A program made the translations under genes and the position numbers. This document shows, in pieces, positions 1 through 5,817 of a stretch of 8,942 nucleotides of DNA. Positions within the stretch are counted from its first letter, which is position 1. Every line of letters begins with the position of its first letter. Source of the DNA: an uncultured bacterium (lineage in GTDB: Bacteria > Actinomycetota > Coriobacteriia > Coriobacteriales > Coriobacteriaceae); assembly GCA_905215945.1 (NCBI GenBank), contig CAJMRZ010000044.1:1-8942 (forward strand). The letters are read 5' to 3'. The notes below the pieces were generated by a model. The model was given only the letters and a program-made list of their open reading frames with translations. It searched no databases and was not told where the DNA came from.

Positions 1-318
1 GTGAACCTGGGTATGGACTTCCGCTACTTCTTTGTGCGTAAGACCATGTTCGTTAAGTACAGCTCGGGTGCCATCGTGTTCCCCGGCGGTTTCGGCACGC
101 TCGACGAGATGTTCGAGGTGCTCACGCTGGTGCAGACGCACAAGGTCAAGCGCATGCCGCTCGTGCTGGTGGGCAGCGAGTACTGGCAGGGCCTGTTCGA
201 CTGGCTCAACGGCCCGGTGATGAGCGCCGGTATGATCAGCCCGCTCGATCCGGATTTGGTACACATTACTGACGACCTCAACGAGGCCGTCGACATCGCC
301 CTGAGCGGGCTGATGTAG
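1..318 (+). CDS. LOG family protein (TIGR00730-type Rossmann fold), 3' part
   Basis: This is the C-terminal 105 residues of a LOG ('lonely guy') family protein, formerly annotated as lysine decarboxylase-like. Family members cleave the N-glycosidic bond of nucleoside 5'-monophosphates, releasing ribose 5-phosphate and a free base. The family signature PGGFGTLDE is visible at residues 28-36 of the fragment. It is followed by the usual helix (MFEVLTLVQ) and a PLVLVG strand. The other half of the active site, the upstream glycine-rich motif, lies outside the window. The GTG at base 1 is almost certainly an internal valine codon and not the start, because the N-terminal half of the Rossmann fold is missing. 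The gene ends at TAG 316-318, converges on degV, and is followed 11 nt later by a bidirectional terminator. The family assignment is firm; the substrate in this organism is unknown. Confidence 0.9.
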   Translation: MNLGMDFRYFFVRKTMFVKYSSGAIVFPGGFGTLDEMFEVLTLVQTHKVKRMPLVLVGSEYWQGLFDWLNGPVMSAGMISPLDPDLVHITDDLNEAVDIALSGLM

Positions 319-329
319 GGTAGGTAAAA

Positions 330-390
330 TGGGACGGGGCTAAAAGACTGGTCTGAAACGTTTGATACCAGTCTTTTTAGCCCCGTCCCA
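330..390. terminator. Bidirectional intrinsic terminator inside a long inverted repeat
   Basis: The arms at 330-352 and 367-390 are complementary over 23 bp with a single bulged A, around a 14-nt loop. The inner stem GACTGGT/ACCAGTC is preceded by AAAA and followed by TTTTT. It therefore reads as a hairpin plus U-tract on both strands, which suits the convergent ends of the LOG and degV genes. The outer 12-bp extension (TGGGACGGGGCT/AGCCCCGTCCCA) is more than a terminator needs and may mark a dispersed palindromic repeat. The structure is seen directly; terminator function is inferred. Confidence 0.75.
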
Positions 391-402
391 AATGAACTGC
401 TT

Positions 403-472
403 CTAAGTTGCGGTGGAATAAGGATTGATTTGCGGCTGATGAGCCAAAAACAGTCCCTATTCCACCGCAAGT
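403..472. repeat. Forked stem-loop repeat, copy 1 (REP-like)
   Basis: The arm at 408-427 pairs with 451-470 over 20 positions, with one mismatch (421/457) and one G-T wobble (425/453). Inside it a second small hairpin forms: GGCT 434-437 with AGCC 442-445 around GATG. The leftmost 18 bases, CTAAGTTGCGGTGGAATA, are identical to 3677-3694, which begins a second copy with the same architecture. It sits between the degV stop codon and the bidirectional terminator. There is no T-run after either arm, so this copy is unlikely to terminate transcription by itself. A REP-like or MITE-like dispersed element is the best description. Confidence 0.75.
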
Positions 473-485
473 GGTAAAGGTGCCC

Positions 486-1346
486 CTAGTGGATGGGCTG
501 GTAGCGGGGGCAGTAGCTGATGGCGATGGCGTCGACGCCTACGTGGGTGGCGATGGTGCAGCCGATGGGGCCGGTGCCGGCGTCTACGTAATCCTGACCC
601 GCGAGTGCCTCGTTGACAAGCTCCTGCTCCTCGGCGGCGCCGGTCGTGAGCACACGCACGCTTGAGCCCGGATGCTCGTCCAAAAACGCGAGGCAATCTG
701 CCATGGTGTTGGCGACGATGCGCTTGGCGCCGCGACCCTTCTTGATGGCCTTGATCTCGCCCGACTGCCACTCCGGCGAAACGGCCAGGCGAATGTTGAG
801 CATCTGCGTGAGCTGGCCGGCGAGCTTGGGCGCGCGGCCGTTCTTAACGAGGTTCTCGAGCGTGCGGGGAATCAGCAGCAGGTGGGCGTCGGGCAGCGTC
901 GCGCGGATCTGCGCCTCGGTCTCGTTCAGGCTGCGGCCATCTTCGCGCATGGCCCGCGCGTACTCCACCAGCAAGCCCTCGGCGCCCGAGCCAGTGCGCG
1001 AATCGATGCAGCGCACGTCGAGCTCGTGGGTCTCGGCGACCAGGCATGCGTTGGAATAGCAGGCGGACCATTCGCTGCACAGCGAGATAAAGATGGCGCT
1101 ATCGTGGCCGTCGGCGCGCACGCGGTCAAAGAGTGCCTTGAACTCGCCGGCGCTCGGCTGCGAGGTGTGTGGCAGCTGCTCGGAGCCGGCCATGCGGGCG
1201 ACGTATTCCTCGGCGGTAATCTGCACCTGGTCGAGCAGGTCCTCGCCCTCGATAATCACATGCAGCGGAATCACGTAAATGCCGAGCTCTTGGGCGCGGG
1301 CGGGGGAGATGTCCGACGTGGAGTCGGTTATGATGGCAAAAGACAT
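486..1346 (-). CDS. DegV family fatty-acid-binding protein
   Basis: This is a 286-residue DegV-family protein. Relatives (FakB) hold a fatty acid while the kinase FakA phosphorylates it, feeding exogenous fatty acids into phospholipid synthesis; no fakA is visible here. The N-terminus FAIITDSTSDIS (3-14) is the family opening. TSQPSAGEF (61-69) is the lipid head-group loop, CIDSRTGSGAEG (113-124) is typical, and the C-terminal IGCTIATHVGVDAIAISY (261-278) matches the family's closing strand region. The segment that usually reads LSGTYQSA is SEWSACYSNA here (91-100), so lipid contacts may differ. I chose the start at 1346 because GAAAGGTG lies just upstream and the family N-terminus begins there. 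The upstream in-frame ATG at 1403 would add 19 arginine-rich residues with no homology look. The length is normal for the family. It is convergent with the LOG gene and divergent from the HAD gene. Confidence 0.9.
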   Translation of the reverse strand: MSFAIITDSTSDISPARAQELGIYVIPLHVIIEGEDLLDQVQITAEEYVARMAGSEQLPHTSQPSAGEFKALFDRVRADGHDSAIFISLCSEWSACYSNACLVAETHELDVRCIDSRTGSGAEGLLVEYARAMREDGRSLNETEAQIRATLPDAHLLLIPRTLENLVKNGRAPKLAGQLTQMLNIRLAVSPEWQSGEIKAIKKGRGAKRIVANTMADCLAFLDEHPGSSVRVLTTGAAEEQELVNEALAGQDYVDAGTGPIGCTIATHVGVDAIAISYCPRYQPIH

Positions 1347-1402
1347 AATTGCACCTTTCGTTGGGGCGCGACGGCGCCGCCTTCTGAGAGCAAAGTGCGA
1401 CA

Positions 1403-1408
1403 AGTATA
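1403..1408 (-). promoter_or_regulatory. Candidate -10 box for degV
   Basis: On the minus strand the bases read TATACT, five of six matches to the sigma-70 consensus -10. It lies about 57 nt upstream of the degV ATG, which would give a leader of roughly 50 nt. The -35 region expected at 1426-1431 reads CTAGCA and is poor, so the promoter may be weak or activator-dependent. Confidence 0.35.
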
Positions 1409-1434
1409 GTGGAGTTGCTCTACATTGCTAGGTT

Positions 1435-1458
1435 AAATTGTTGAATAGTCAACAGTTT
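1435..1458. promoter_or_regulatory. 24-bp operator-like palindrome between divergent degV and HAD genes
   Basis: The two half-sites, AAATTGTTGA (1435-1444) and TCAACAGTTT (1449-1458), are inverted repeats around ATAG. Nine of ten positions are complementary and the tenth is a T-G wobble. The TGTTGA-n4-TCAACA core resembles the 16-18 bp dyads bound by small winged-helix dimers such as MarR-type repressors; that protein class is a guess. It lies just upstream of the candidate degV promoter and about 45 nt before the HAD start, so it could control either gene or both. No regulator gene is in the window. Confidence 0.45.
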
Positions 1459-1502
1459 GAAGTGTCGGTGTGGAAATCGTCAACTGGGGAAGAGGGATGC
1501 CG

Positions 1503-2165
1503 ATGGAGGCGCTGGAGATATGCAAGCGGCCGGTCGTGCTGTTTGATTTTGATGGCACGGTGGCCGATACGGGTCGGGCGGTGATGACCTCGACGCGCAA
1601 GACGCTGGCTGCACGCGGGTTTTCGGAGGCGCAGATGGGTGACCTGTGCCGCATGATCGGGCCGCCCCTGTGGAAGAGCTTTCACGACTTTTATGGCTTC
1701 TCCCGCGAGGAGTCGCTTGTGGTGGCTGACGAGTACCGTGCCTTTTTTGATGAGCTGGGACCGGAAGAGTATCCCGTGTTCGATGGGATCCCCGCGCTGC
1801 TGGATGGGTTGGCCGCTCAGGGCAAGCGTATGGCCGTGGCGACGTCGCGCATGGAGGCGAAGTGCGTCGATATGGTGCGTGAGCTCGGGCTTTCTCAGTT
1901 TGAGGCGGTGGTTGGCATGAATCCGCCGCAGGGACGCGAGACCAAGGCCGATTCGGTCCGCGATGCCCTGGCGGCGCTCGGCGCGACGGCCGACGATGCC
2001 GTGATGATCGGCGATCGCTTTAACGATGTGGAGGGCGCGCACGCGATGGACGTGCCGTGCATCGGCATTTATTCGGGCGCGGCAGCGCCGGGGGAGCACG
2101 AGGCCGCGGGCGCCGATGCGGTGGTGCACTCGGTGGCCGAGCTTGCTAAACTTTTCGCTATCTAA
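1503..2165 (+). CDS. HAD-superfamily hydrolase, phosphoglycolate phosphatase-like
   Basis: This is a 220-residue HAD phosphatase with a helical C1 cap. All four HAD motifs are present: DFDGT with nucleophile D15 and acid D17, ATSR with T114 (motif II), K148 in ETKAD (motif III), and GDRFND with D171 and D175 binding Mg2+ (motif IV). Residues 20-85 between motifs I and II form the cap that sets substrate choice. The overall pattern is that of Gph/PpaX-type proteins, but the natural substrate cannot be read from sequence. I chose ATG 1503 because GGGGAAGAGGG ends 6 nt upstream. ATG 1497 is too close to that Shine-Dalgarno, and GTG 1470 would place it inside the coding region. The stop is 55 nt before the dipeptidase gene, so the two may be co-transcribed. 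Confidence 0.85.
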   Translation: MEALEICKRPVVLFDFDGTVADTGRAVMTSTRKTLAARGFSEAQMGDLCRMIGPPLWKSFHDFYGFSREESLVVADEYRAFFDELGPEEYPVFDGIPALLDGLAAQGKRMAVATSRMEAKCVDMVRELGLSQFEAVVGMNPPQGRETKADSVRDALAALGATADDAVMIGDRFNDVEGAHAMDVPCIGIYSGAAAPGEHEAAGADAVVHSVAELAKLFAI

Positions 2166-2169
2166 TAGA

Positions 2170-2204
2170 CATAATGTGAGGGGCGGGCGTACCCGTCGCT
2201 CATT
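2170..2204 (+). promoter_or_regulatory. Possible -10 box and hairpin ahead of the dipeptidase gene
   Basis: CATAAT at 2170-2175 matches five of six -10 consensus bases but has no good -35 upstream. Just after it a hairpin can form: AATG-GAG (2173-2180, one bulged T) with CTCATT (2199-2204), closed by CGGG/CCCG (2184-2187/2192-2195). It ends 3 nt before the Shine-Dalgarno and lacks a T-tract, so it is not a terminator. Whether it is a promoter, a translational control element or chance is open. Confidence 0.25.
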
Positions 2205-2220
2205 GGTAAGGAGGTCGTCC

Positions 2221-3657
2221 ATGAATCAGGTGGAGCAGAGCGTCGCTGAGTATGTCGACGAGGTCTGGGAGGATGTCGTCGCTGATATCGAGCAGCTGGT
2301 GAGTTATCCTTCCGTGGCAGTTTCTGCCGATGCGGAGCCCGGCGCGCCGTTTGGCCGCCCGGTCCGTGACGCGCTCGATTGCGCGCTCGGCATTGCGCAA
2401 AAGCTCGGCTATCAGACGAGCGACGACGAGGGCTATGTGGGAATCGCCGATATCCCGGGTCGCGGCGACAAGCAGCTTGCGACTATCTGCCACGTGGACG
2501 TGGTTCCCGCCGGCCCTGGCTGGAACACCGACCCGTTCGCGATGGAGCGTCGCGAGGGCTGGTTGCTCGGTCGCGGCGTGATCGACGACAAGGGCCCGGC
2601 AGTGCTGTCGCTTTATGCCGGCGCGTACCTGCTCAAGCACGGCATTGTGCCGCGCTACACCTTCCGCGCGCTGCTGGGCTGCGATGAGGAAGTGGGCATG
2701 TCCGACGTTCACCATTATCTGGAGAACTACGCGAATCCCGACTTTCTGTTTACGCCCGATGCCGAGTTCCCGGTCTGCAATGCCGAGAAGGGCCAGTTTG
2801 GGGCGACGTTCGTGAGCCCCAAGATCGACGGCGGGCGCATTGTGTCCTGGAGCGGTGCCGAGGCGAGCAACGCCATTCCATCGCAGTCCATCTGCGAACT
2901 TGCGATTGCCGCCGATGAGCTGCCGGCGCCGGTCGAGAACGCCGATCGTTTGGAGATCACAGCGCTCGATAACGGGCATGCGCAGATTTTCGCCCACGGC
3001 ATTGGCGGTCATGCCTCGATGCCCGAGGGAACGATCAATGCCGTCGGCCTGGTCGTGGCGTATCTGCGCGAGGCTGAGGACGCGTTTGGTGCACGCGACG
3101 AGCGCCTGCTGACGCCTGCCGAGCACGAGTTCGTTAAGTTCTTGGCCTTTGTGCATGCGGATGCCTATGGTCGCGGCCTGGGTATCGACGCGACGAGCCC
3201 AGCGTTTGGCCCGCTTACCTGCAACGCTGGCGTCATCCGTGTGGCGGATGGCCGTATCGAGCAGGTCATCGACGTGCGCTTCCCCGACAGCACGAGCGCC
3301 GATACCATCCGCGAGCAGCTCGAGCCGCTCGTGGGCCGTTTTGGCGTGACGTGCCAGCTGGGTCGCGCGAAGGTGCCGTTCTCGGTATCTGCCGATGATC
3401 CGGCCGTGAAGGCGCTGATTGACACTTATAACAAGTTCACCGGCAAGCATGCTGAGCCCTTTGCCATGGGCGGCGGCACGTATGCGCGCAACTTTGCCCG
3501 CGCCGTGTCGTTTGGCCCCGAGGAGACCGGCCTTGAGCTGCCCGCATGGGGCGGCCAGATGCACGGCCCCAACGAGTGCGCCAACGAGGAACAGCTTAAA
3601 CAGGCGCTCAAGATCTATATTGTTGCGATCCTCCGTTTGAATGAATTAGAGCTTTAA
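2221..3657 (+). CDS. M20 family dipeptidase (PepV/Sapep type)
   Basis: This is a 478-residue cytosolic di-zinc metallopeptidase of family M20, closest in motif pattern to PepV and Sapep dipeptidases. Those enzymes cut dipeptides with an unsubstituted N-terminus, including some D-amino-acid or beta-alanyl ones. Expected metal and catalytic residues are visible: H91 and D93 in CHVDVVP, bridging D122 in IDDKGP, general base E156 and ligand E157 in GCDEEVG, D180 in FTPDAEFP, and H448 in MHGPNE. H264 in GGHASMPEG is the dimerisation-domain residue that completes the active site, and MGGGTYARNF (416-425) is the substrate carboxylate loop. The usual glycine before H91 is cysteine here. The start at 2221 is set by a near-perfect AAGGAGGT five bases upstream. 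The gene follows the HAD gene by 55 nt and ends just before the second forked repeat. Exact substrate is not predictable. Confidence 0.92.
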   Translation: MNQVEQSVAEYVDEVWEDVVADIEQLVSYPSVAVSADAEPGAPFGRPVRDALDCALGIAQKLGYQTSDDEGYVGIADIPGRGDKQLATICHVDVVPAGPGWNTDPFAMERREGWLLGRGVIDDKGPAVLSLYAGAYLLKHGIVPRYTFRALLGCDEEVGMSDVHHYLENYANPDFLFTPDAEFPVCNAEKGQFGATFVSPKIDGGRIVSWSGAEASNAIPSQSICELAIAADELPAPVENADRLEITALDNGHAQIFAHGIGGHASMPEGTINAVGLVVAYLREAEDAFGARDERLLTPAEHEFVKFLAFVHADAYGRGLGIDATSPAFGPLTCNAGVIRVADGRIEQVIDVRFPDSTSADTIREQLEPLVGRFGVTCQLGRAKVPFSVSADDPAVKALIDTYNKFTGKHAEPFAMGGGTYARNFARAVSFGPEETGLELPAWGGQMHGPNECANEEQLKQALKIYIVAILRLNELEL

Positions 3658-3676
3658 GGTCTCGCGGTTTCCCAAT

Positions 3677-3750
3677 CTAAGTTGCGGTGGAATAGTTCTT
3701 AGAATGGGCCATTTGATGGCCAAGCAGGAACTATTTCACCGCAACTTTGT
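3677..3750. repeat. Forked stem-loop repeat, copy 2, likely terminator of the dipeptidase gene
   Basis: The arm at 3679-3700 pairs with 3726-3747 over 22 positions, with only two G-T wobbles (3690/3736 and 3699/3727). A nested hairpin GGCCA/TGGCC (3707-3711/3717-3721) sits in the loop. The right arm runs into TTTGTTTTTATT (3746-3757), so unlike copy 1 it could act as an intrinsic terminator for the gene ending at 3657. Its first 18 bases are identical to copy 1, in the same orientation, while the inner part of the stem differs but still pairs. Confidence 0.75.
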
Positions 3751-3800
3751 TTTTATTGGTGTAAAAGGTGCGCCATGTTCGGCGCTGGATTGTTATCCGT

Positions 3801-3950
3801 TTGTAAAGGCTGGGCCGCGCTTGCGGTAAGGGTCTATCAAATGCCCGTAAGAAACCGCAGTTGGCGCGGGCGCTGCCCGGTCGGGGTCGTATCTTTCCAA
3901 ACAGCAAAGCGGGCAGGGTGCCCGCGAATCGCATGTATGAAAGGAAGATC
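3801..3950 (+). promoter_or_regulatory. GC-rich structured leader of the pst operon
   Basis: The 293-nt interval between the dipeptidase gene and pstS holds the repeat and this leader. TGCGGT (3822-3827) pairs with ACCGCA (3854-3859), with GGG (3830-3832) and CCC (3844-3846) inside it. Downstream, GCGGGCA (3909-3915) and TGCCCGC (3919-3925) form a tight hairpin. Segment 3909-3916 can instead pair with CTGCCCG (3873-3879), with GCGGGC (3866-3871) then pairing 3920-3925. The alternative folds end 14 nt before the pstS Shine-Dalgarno. I see no convincing -35/-10 pair and no clear Pho box. A cis-regulatory RNA is possible but unproven. Confidence 0.3.
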
Positions 3951-4884
3951 ATGCTCGATCAGGCTTATTCTCGTCGTCAGTTCCTCGGCCTCGCTGGTGG
4001 TCTTGCCAGCATCGTCGGTCTCGGTCTCGTTGGGTGCGGCCGGCGCATCCGATGCCGCCGACAAGGGTAGCGCCGCTGCTGCCGAGTCCGTCTCCGGCGA
4101 GGTGACCTACGACGGTGCCTCTTCGTTCCAGGCTCTCGTCGAGGCCGCTGCCGAGAAGTTCATGGACGCCAACCCCGATGTCTCCGTCTCCGGCTCGGGT
4201 AACGGTTCGGGCAAGGGCCTGACCGCTGTCGCCGCCGGCACCGTCACCATCGGCAACTCCGACGTCTTCGCCGAGACCAAGCTTGAGGCCGATCAAGTCA
4301 AGAACCTCGTCGACCACGAGGTCGCCGTCGTGGGCATGGGTCCCGTCGTCTCCAAGAACGTCAAGGTCGACGACCTGTCCCTCGAGCAGCTCAAGGGCAT
4401 CTTCTCCGGCCAGATCACCAACTGGAAGGAGGTCGGCGGCGACGACGCCACCATCGTCGTCCTCAACCGCAAGGCCGGCTCCGGTACCCGCGCCACCTTC
4501 GAGGCCGCCGTCTTTGGCGACGAGACCGTCGACTTTAAGGGCGACGCCGAGCTCGACAAGTCCGGCGACGTCCAGACTCAGATGGGCAGTACCGACAACG
4601 CCATCTCCTACCTCGACTTCTCGCACTTCGATGACTCCAAGTTCAACGCCATCAAGGTCGAGGGCGTCGAGCCCAAGAGCAAGAATGTCACTGATGACTC
4701 CTTCAAGATCTGGGCTACCGAGCACATGTACTGCTCCAAGGACGCCGACGAGGCCACCAAGGCCTTCCTGGAGTTTATGCTCTCCGACGACGTCCAGGGC
4801 AAGCTCGTCGAGGAGCAGGGCTTCATCCCCGTCTCTGCCATGAAGGTCGTCAAGGACGCCAGCGGCAAGGTCTCCGCTAAATAA
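3951..4884 (+). CDS. pstS: Phosphate ABC transporter substrate-binding lipoprotein PstS, frameshifted as written
   Basis: PstS captures inorganic phosphate outside the membrane and delivers it to PstCA. ATG 3951 follows AAGGAAG and encodes MLDQAYSRRQFLGLAGG, a twin-arginine signal. A hydrophobic run and the lipobox LVGC follow, with lipidated Cys29. This frame hits TAG at 4068-4070. The mature domain continues in the next frame: GEVTYDGASSFQALVEAA, SGSGNGSGKG and the phosphate-binding loop RKAGSGTRATFE, through to TAA 4884. Dropping one C from 4040/4041 joins the two as CGGASDAADKG and gives a 310-residue protein, normal for PstS. In the body's own frame the ORF opens upstream with starts at 3775, 3841 and 3937. 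None gives a canonical PstS N-terminus, although the 3937 start yields a Sec-like hydrophobic segment. Codons are strongly biased to GTC, CTC, GGC and GAC, as in highly expressed genes. Identity is firm; whether the shift is real or a sequence error is open. Confidence 0.88.
4038..4044 (+). other. Frameshift site in pstS (one extra C)
   Basis: GGCCGGC here joins two reading frames. Upstream, the Tat/lipobox frame is 0 modulo 3; downstream, the binding-domain frame is 1 modulo 3. Removing one of the two Cs at 4040-4041 restores TGC GGC GGC GCA, giving Cys-Gly-Gly-Ala directly after the lipobox, a typical lipoprotein junction. There is no long homopolymer or recognisable slippery heptamer. Confidence 0.8.
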
Positions 4885-4908
4885 GTAATCGCCCCGGAAA
4901 GGTTTGCA

Positions 4909-5817
4909 ATGGCAAAACAGCTGCCAAAGCGCGACCTTGAGAACGTGGGCCTGGGCGTCACGGGCGCGTGCGTAGCACTCGTGACGCTTGTCGTTGCCGC
5001 GCTCATCTTTATGGTCGCCCAAAAGGGCCTCTCGGCTTTTGTCAAGGACGGCGTCTCGGTCGTCGAGTTTTTCACCGGCACCAAGTGGGACCTGGCCAAC
5101 ACAGCCGAAAACGGCCTGCCCTATACCGGCGCCCTGCCCCTGATCGTCACCTCGTTTGCGGTCATGGTGCTCTCCACGCTTATCGCGCTGCCCATCGCCA
5201 TCGGCTCTGCCATCTTTGCGGTCGAGATTAGCCCTAAGTTTGGCTCTAAGATCTTTCAGCCGCTCATTGAGCTTTTGACCGGCATCCCCTCGGTCGTCTT
5301 TGGCCTGATCGGTTTTCACGTGGTCGTCGGTCTTATGAAGAGCGTTTTCCATGTGAGCACGGGCCTGGGCATCTTGCCCGGCGCCATCGTGCTGGCGGTC
5401 ATGATTCTGCCGACGATGACCACGCTTTCGGTCGATGGCCTGCGCGCCGTGCCCGACGGCTACCGCCAGGGCTCGCTCGCGCTGGGCTACACCCGCTGGC
5501 AGACCATCTGGCACGTGGTGCTCAAGTCCGCCATGCCGTCGCTCATGACCGCGGTCATCCTTGGCATGACGCGTGCCTTTGGCGAGACGCTCGCCGTGCG
5601 CATGGTTATTGGCGGCATCGAGGCCATGCCGACGTCGCTGCTGTCGCCGGCTTCGACCATCACCACCACGCTCACCACGTCCATGGCTGTCTATGCCGAG
5701 GGCTCGGCCCAAGACGATGTTCTGTGGGCGCTCGGCCTGCTGCTGATGGGCATGAGTCTCATCTTCATCCTGATCATCCACCTTATCGGCCGCAAGGGGG
5801 CGAAGGCTCGTGGCTAG
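4909..5817 (+). CDS. pstC: Phosphate ABC transporter permease PstC
   Basis: This 302-residue integral membrane protein forms half of the phosphate channel. Hydrophobic segments lie at about residues 14-37, 76-104, 118-142, 154-174, 210-228 and 270-294, fitting the six-helix PstC plan. The cytoplasmic EAA loop that docks on PstB is seen at about 176-211 (AVPDGYRQGSLALGYTRW within it). The conserved AFGETLAVRMVIGG (223-236) is typical of PstC. It begins 24 nt after pstS with GGAAAGG as ribosome binding site, and its last 8 nt overlap the start of pstA. Length and order match standard pst operons. Assignment as PstC rather than PstA rests on position, the N-terminal form and the RAFGETLAV signature. 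Confidence 0.95.
   Translation: MAKQLPKRDLENVGLGVTGACVALVTLVVAALIFMVAQKGLSAFVKDGVSVVEFFTGTKWDLANTAENGLPYTGALPLIVTSFAVMVLSTLIALPIAIGSAIFAVEISPKFGSKIFQPLIELLTGIPSVVFGLIGFHVVVGLMKSVFHVSTGLGILPGAIVLAVMILPTMTTLSVDGLRAVPDGYRQGSLALGYTRWQTIWHVVLKSAMPSLMTAVILGMTRAFGETLAVRMVIGGIEAMPTSLLSPASTITTTLTTSMAVYAEGSAQDDVLWALGLLLMGMSLIFILIIHLIGRKGAKARG

Noticed and set aside
471..665. Small plus-strand open frame of 64 codons opposite the degV 3' end
   Set aside because: It is antisense to conserved DegV coding sequence, low in complexity (Gly, Ala, Asp, Val), and starts inside the repeat.
2200..3564. A 454-codon minus-strand open frame across the dipeptidase gene
   Set aside because: The plus-strand M20 gene has all catalytic motifs; the antisense frame shows none and reflects high GC at third positions.
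403..3750. CRISPR array made of the TTGCGGTGGAATA repeats
   Set aside because: There are only two copies 3.2 kb apart, each a self-complementary long hairpin without regular spacers or cas genes.
3775..3950. PstS starting at ATG 3775 as a 369-residue protein
   Set aside because: There is an AAAAGGTG upstream, but the extra residues show no signal peptide at the N-terminus and translate the GC-rich leader. The Tat/lipobox start at 3951 in the neighbouring frame is far more convincing.
3751..3950. Canonical Pho box or sigma-70 promoter for the pst operon
   Set aside because: I checked TTGGTG, TTGTAA, TTGCGG and nearby -10-like hexamers; none pair at 16-18 bp, and no Streptomyces- or E. coli-like Pho repeats are visible.
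4035..4045. Programmed ribosomal frameshift in pstS
   Set aside because: GGTGCGGCCGGC has no slippery heptamer, and the shift would be needed at near 100% efficiency for an abundant binding protein. An extra base is the simpler reading.
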